From Nitratireductor kimnyeongensis (GTDB lineage Bacteria > Pseudomonadota > Alphaproteobacteria > Rhizobiales > Rhizobiaceae): DNA of 64,000 nucleotides. Within the stretch, counting starts at the first letter, position 1, and each line of letters opens with the position of its first letter. A program made the translations under genes and the position numbers. This document shows, piece after piece, positions 60,885-64,000 of the stretch. The notes under the pieces are model-generated. The model ran no database searches. It saw only the letters and a list, made by a program, of their open reading frames with translations, and had not been told where the DNA came from. Location of the stretch: NCBI RefSeq assembly GCF_019891395.1, contig NZ_CP078143.1, forward strand, positions 310,001 through 374,000. Direction: 5' to 3'.

Positions 60885-63383
60885 ATGTCCGGCTTTCCTG
60901 ACGATATTCCGTTCTTCGACGAGGACGACCCGACCCCGCCTCCCCCGGCAGCGCAGAAGCCGTCCGGCATTGCCGCGCGCGCCATGGCCGCGCGCTCGGG
61001 CGGTCCCGACACGCGCTATCTCGATGCACTCAATCCCGAACAGCGGCTTGCCGTCGAGACGACCGAAGGCCCCGTCCTGGTGCTTGCGGGTGCCGGCACC
61101 GGCAAGACCCGCGTTCTGACCACGCGTATCGCGCATATCCTGGCCTCCGGCCGCGCCTATCCCTCGCAGATTCTCGCCGTGACCTTCACCAACAAGGCCG
61201 CGCGCGAAATGAAAATGCGCATCGGCACGCTGGTGGGCGAAGCCATCGAGGGCATGCCTTGGCTGGGAACGTTCCACTCCATCGGCGTCAAGATCCTGCG
61301 CAAACATGCCGAGCTTGCGGGGCTCAAAAGCTCCTTCACCATTCTCGACACCGACGACCAGATCCGCCTGATGAAGCAGATCATCCAGGCCGAAGGGCTC
61401 GACGACAAGCGCTGGCCGCCGCGCCAGTTCGCGCAAATGGTCGATGGCTGGAAGAACAAGGGCCTCGCGCCCAAGGACATTCCCGAGGGCGATGCGCGCG
61501 CCTTCGCCAATGGCAAGGGCCGTGAACTCTACGCCGCCTACCAGGACCGGCTGAAGACACTCAACGCCGTCGATTTCGGCGATCTCCTGTGCCATCCGAT
61601 CCGCATTCTGCGCGATCACCCGGATGTGCTTGCCGACTATCACCGAAAGTTCCGCTACATTCTCGTCGACGAGTATCAGGACACCAACACCGCGCAGTAT
61701 ATGTGGCTCAGGCTGCTGGCCCAGCGCCCCAAGAGCACCGAACCCGTCAACATCTGCTGTGTGGGCGACGACGACCAGTCCATCTATGGCTGGCGCGGAG
61801 CCGAGGTCGACAACATCCTGCGTTTCGAGAAGGATTTTCCCGGCGCCGCCGTCATCCGGCTGGAGCGCAACTACCGTTCCACCGCCCATATTCTGGGTGC
61901 TGCCTCCCACCTCATTGCCCACAATGAGGGTCGGCTTGGCAAGACGCTGTTCACCGAACAGTCCGATCCCGACGACCCCAAGGTCAAGGTCCATGCCGCC
62001 TGGGATTCGGAGGAGGAAGCGCGCGCCGTCGGCGAGGAGATCGAGGCGCTTCAGACCAAGGGCCACGCGCTCAACGACATCGCCATCCTTGTGCGCGCCT
62101 CCTTCCAGATGCGCGAGTTCGAAGATCGTTTCGTCACGCTGGGGCTCAACTACCGCGTCATCGGCGGCCCCCGCTTCTATGAGCGCATGGAAATCCGCGA
62201 TGCCATGGCCTATTTCCGCATCGTCGCGCAGGCCGCCGATGATCTCGCCTTCGAGCGCATCGTCAACGTGCCCAAGCGCGGGCTGGGCGAAGCCAGCGTG
62301 CGGCAGATCCACGACGTGTCGCGCATGCGCGAAGCCACCCTTCTGCAAGCCGCGCGCGATCTCGTCGGTACCGAAGAGATGAAGCCCAAGCCGCGCGCCT
62401 CGCTGCGCACGCTGGTCGACAATATCGAACGCTGGCAGGGCATGCTCGACCGCACGCCCCACACCGAACTTGCCGAGATCATCCTTGAAGAGTCCGGCTA
62501 TACGGACATGTGGAAGAACGACCGCTCCGCCGAGGCACCCGGCAGGCTCGAAAACCTCAAGGAGCTGATCCGCTCCATGGAGGATTACGACAGTCTGCGC
62601 GGCTTCCTCGAACATGTTGCTCTCGTCATGGATGCCGAACGCGACGAGGAACTCGACGCCGTCAGCCTGATGACGCTGCATTCGGCCAAGGGTCTGGAGT
62701 TCCCCACCGTGTTCCTCCCCGGCTGGGAGGAAGGCCTCTTCCCCCACCAGCGCGCGCTCGATGAGGGTGGCCGCTCCGGTCTGGAAGAAGAGCGGCGCCT
62801 CGCCTATGTCGGCCTCACCCGCGCCAAGAGGAACCTGCATCTGTGGTTTGCCTCCAACCGGCGCATTCACGGCCTCTGGCAATCCACCATCCCCTCGCGC
62901 TTTCTCGACGAGCTGCCCGAGGCCCATGTGGATGTGGCCGAGGAAAGCAACAGCTATGGTGGCTATTCCGCCGGCCAGCCCGGCCGACCAAACCCCTATG
63001 GCAAATCCCGGTTCGACGACCAGCCCGCCTTCTCAAACAGCTACGCCACACCCGGCTGGCAGCGCGCCCAGAAAAACCGCACCGAGGCAACCACGCGCAA
63101 CTGGGGCAACCGCTCCGGCCATCAGGTGGAGCGCATCGGTTATGGCGAGGCGGATTCGGGCTATGGCGCAGGCCGCGGCTCGGTCAAGGGTCGGGTGATC
63201 GAAGGCGAGCTTGTCGCCAAATCGGTGTCCGACACGCCCTCCAGTTTCAAGGTCGGCGACCGGGTGTTCCACCTCAAGTTCGGCAATGGCAATGTGGCCG
63301 CCATCGAGGGCAACAAGCTCACCATCAATTTCGACAAGGCTGGCCAGAAGCGCGTTCTCGATGGCTTTGTCGAGCGGGTTTAG
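60885..63383 (+). CDS. uvrD: ATP-dependent DNA helicase UvrD/PcrA
   Basis: Superfamily 1A helicase, 832 residues from the preferred start at 60885 (MSGFPDDIPFFDED). The frame extends to 60783 but the added part lacks family similarity. Motifs in order: Q-motif LNPEQRLAV, Walker A LVLAGAGTGKTRVL, Ia AVTFTNKAAREM, II YILVDEYQDTN, III GDDDQSIYGWRGAE, IV RLERNYRSTAHIL, V LMTLHSAKGLEFPTVF, VI RRLAYVGLTRAKRNL. The C-terminal 130 residues are Gly/Ser rich with a Tudor-like KVGDRVFHLKFGNGNVAAIE that in PcrA binds RNA polymerase. Roles are nucleotide excision and mismatch repair. Confidence 0.95.
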   Translation: MSGFPDDIPFFDEDDPTPPPPAAQKPSGIAARAMAARSGGPDTRYLDALNPEQRLAVETTEGPVLVLAGAGTGKTRVLTTRIAHILASGRAYPSQILAVTFTNKAAREMKMRIGTLVGEAIEGMPWLGTFHSIGVKILRKHAELAGLKSSFTILDTDDQIRLMKQIIQAEGLDDKRWPPRQFAQMVDGWKNKGLAPKDIPEGDARAFANGKGRELYAAYQDRLKTLNAVDFGDLLCHPIRILRDHPDVLADYHRKFRYILVDEYQDTNTAQYMWLRLLAQRPKSTEPVNICCVGDDDQSIYGWRGAEVDNILRFEKDFPGAAVIRLERNYRSTAHILGAASHLIAHNEGRLGKTLFTEQSDPDDPKVKVHAAWDSEEEARAVGEEIEALQTKGHALNDIAILVRASFQMREFEDRFVTLGLNYRVIGGPRFYERMEIRDAMAYFRIVAQAADDLAFERIVNVPKRGLGEASVRQIHDVSRMREATLLQAARDLVGTEEMKPKPRASLRTLVDNIERWQGMLDRTPHTELAEIILEESGYTDMWKNDRSAEAPGRLENLKELIRSMEDYDSLRGFLEHVALVMDAERDEELDAVSLMTLHSAKGLEFPTVFLPGWEEGLFPHQRALDEGGRSGLEEERRLAYVGLTRAKRNLHLWFASNRRIHGLWQSTIPSRFLDELPEAHVDVAEESNSYGGYSAGQPGRPNPYGKSRFDDQPAFSNSYATPGWQRAQKNRTEATTRNWGNRSGHQVERIGYGEADSGYGAGRGSVKGRVIEGELVAKSVSDTPSSFKVGDRVFHLKFGNGNVAAIEGNKLTINFDKAGQKRVLDGFVERV

Positions 63384-63419
63384 CCGCACATCGTGCAAAG
63401 GCCGAACCTGCCGCCGCGC

Positions 63420-63881
63420 TCAGTCAGTCCCCGGCTTGACGTAAACGAACTTGCCGTCGACATTCTTCTCCCGCGACAAGACGCCCGTGCGCGCATGGCG
63501 CGACAGCGGCCCTGAAAAGGCGTTCGATTTGTAGCGCATGCCGAATGTCTCCTGGCAGCGAGCAACAATATCGCCGATGGTGCGGGGAGCATCGAAAAAG
63601 TCGCTCTCAAGCAGATCGTTCAAGGCAGCCACAGCTCCCTTGGCACTGTCCGTGGTTGTCTTGCGTCGCCCATGGCGAGGCGTGGTGCGCACGACCTGCA
63701 TCATGCCGGGTCCGGCGATGAAATCGCTGATTCCCCCCTCGGAAAACCCACCGGCCCGAGTGTCGTTCTGGCCCAGGACCAGCTCGACTACACGCAGTTG
63801 AACGGCCTCCGACTCGAACTTGTTTACCGCCTCCGAAAGCTCGTTAAGCTGCTGCTTGAGCTTGTCGAAATCCTTGATCAT
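63420..63881 (-). CDS. Hypothetical protein: coiled coil plus winged-helix-like C-terminus
   Basis: I do not recognise the family. The 153-residue protein starts with a coiled coil (MIKDFDKLKQQLNELSEAVN, about 1-35), then a Gly-rich linker (ISDFIAGPGMMQVVRTTPRH) and a basic hinge (GRRKTTTDSAKG). The C-terminal 80 residues (AALNDLLESDFFDAPRTIGD, then IVARCQETFGMRYKSNAFSG and SREKNVDGKFVYV) resemble a winged helix with a final beta wing. The start at 63881 is preceded by GGCGGA; the frame could extend to 63950. A nucleic-acid-binding role is an inference. It faces uvrD convergently. Confidence 0.6.
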   Translation of the reverse strand: MIKDFDKLKQQLNELSEAVNKFESEAVQLRVVELVLGQNDTRAGGFSEGGISDFIAGPGMMQVVRTTPRHGRRKTTTDSAKGAVAALNDLLESDFFDAPRTIGDIVARCQETFGMRYKSNAFSGPLSRHARTGVLSREKNVDGKFVYVKPGTD

Positions 63882-64000
63882 GAAATCCGCCCCGATACCG
63901 TAATTACCACCATAAACAGGTGAAACGCGCACATATGTCTCTATAAGCATTCAGTAAGTCAAGAGTGCGACAGGGCCGTATAGGCTAAACAGCCACCTCT

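Noticed and set aside
60867..62927. 686-residue open frame antisense to uvrD
   Set aside because: The plus strand carries all helicase motifs; the antisense frame has no recognisable domain and is explained by the strong third-position GC bias.

Overview
This 64 kb window looks like chromosomal core DNA of an alphaproteobacterium, most likely order Hyphomicrobiales (Rhizobiales), perhaps near Phyllobacteriaceae; the family-level placement is a guess. The signs are GC-rich coding sequence, a circularly permuted two-piece ssrA gene whose tag reads ANDNYAEARLAA, two BA14K-family proteins, the alpha-type sspB-DUF4169-ribbon-helix-helix operon, the hflK-hflC-DUF2065-degP cluster, tamAB, and sarcosine oxidase genes. 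No phage, integrase, insertion sequence, CRISPR array or rRNA was found. One tRNA (Lys, CTT) and one tmRNA are present.

Layout. 1-5 kb: 3' end of a sarcosine oxidase operon (soxA, soxG), a secreted EF-hand protein, a nitroreductase and a class I/II aminotransferase. 5-8.5 kb: fatty-acid beta-oxidation pair fadI-fadJ, read leftward, with a 14-bp palindrome upstream. 8.7-15.3 kb: tamA-tamB. 15.4-17.4 kb: pcm, tRNA-Lys and a PhzF-fold protein. 17.5-20.7 kb: a MacA-like adaptor with separate ABC ATPase and permease genes. 20.7-27 kb: an accessory stretch with a nuclease/phosphatase-fold protein, two BA14K proteins, an AraC regulator divergent from a phytanoyl-CoA-dioxygenase-family gene, a tiny OstA-like protein, a secreted hypothetical and a PilZ protein. 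In its AT-rich middle lies a mosaic of two gene fragments copied from the neighbouring dioxygenase and PilZ genes.

27-36 kb: ilvC, a TetR regulator with its likely operator, a transglycosylase lipoprotein, pdxJ, a SpoIIAA-like protein, a RecD/Dda-like helicase, a LysE-type exporter and ilvB-ilvN. A classical attenuator lies in front of ilvB: promoter, a 17-codon leader peptide reading Ile-Leu-Ile-Val, competing hairpins and a terminator. 36-47 kb: a HerA-like ATPase, a diguanylate cyclase, divergent miaA/serB, a GNAT acetyltransferase, degP-DUF2065-hflC-hflK and folA-thyA. 47-51 kb: DUF2853, ssrA, a Bcr/CflA exporter divergent from a TetR gene with an apparently leaderless promoter, and sspB-DUF4169-RHH. 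51-64 kb: a giant AsmA-family protein, an FAD-linked D-lactate/glycolate-type dehydrogenase, a hotdog thioesterase next to a ClC antiporter, a Tat-type dienelactone-hydrolase-like protein divergent from a Cys-rich MerR regulator, a UvrD/PcrA helicase and a conserved-looking hypothetical.

Most of this is housekeeping: envelope biogenesis (TamAB, AsmA, HflKC/DegP), protein quality control (SspB, tmRNA, Pcm, DegP), branched-chain amino-acid synthesis (ilvBN, ilvC), one-carbon and nucleotide metabolism (sox, folA, thyA) and DNA repair. I did not find a convincing undescribed multi-gene system. The most informative unexplained features are the 25.7-26.0 kb mosaic relic, the ilvB leader, the two operator-like palindromes and a likely non-ATG start of the AsmA gene.
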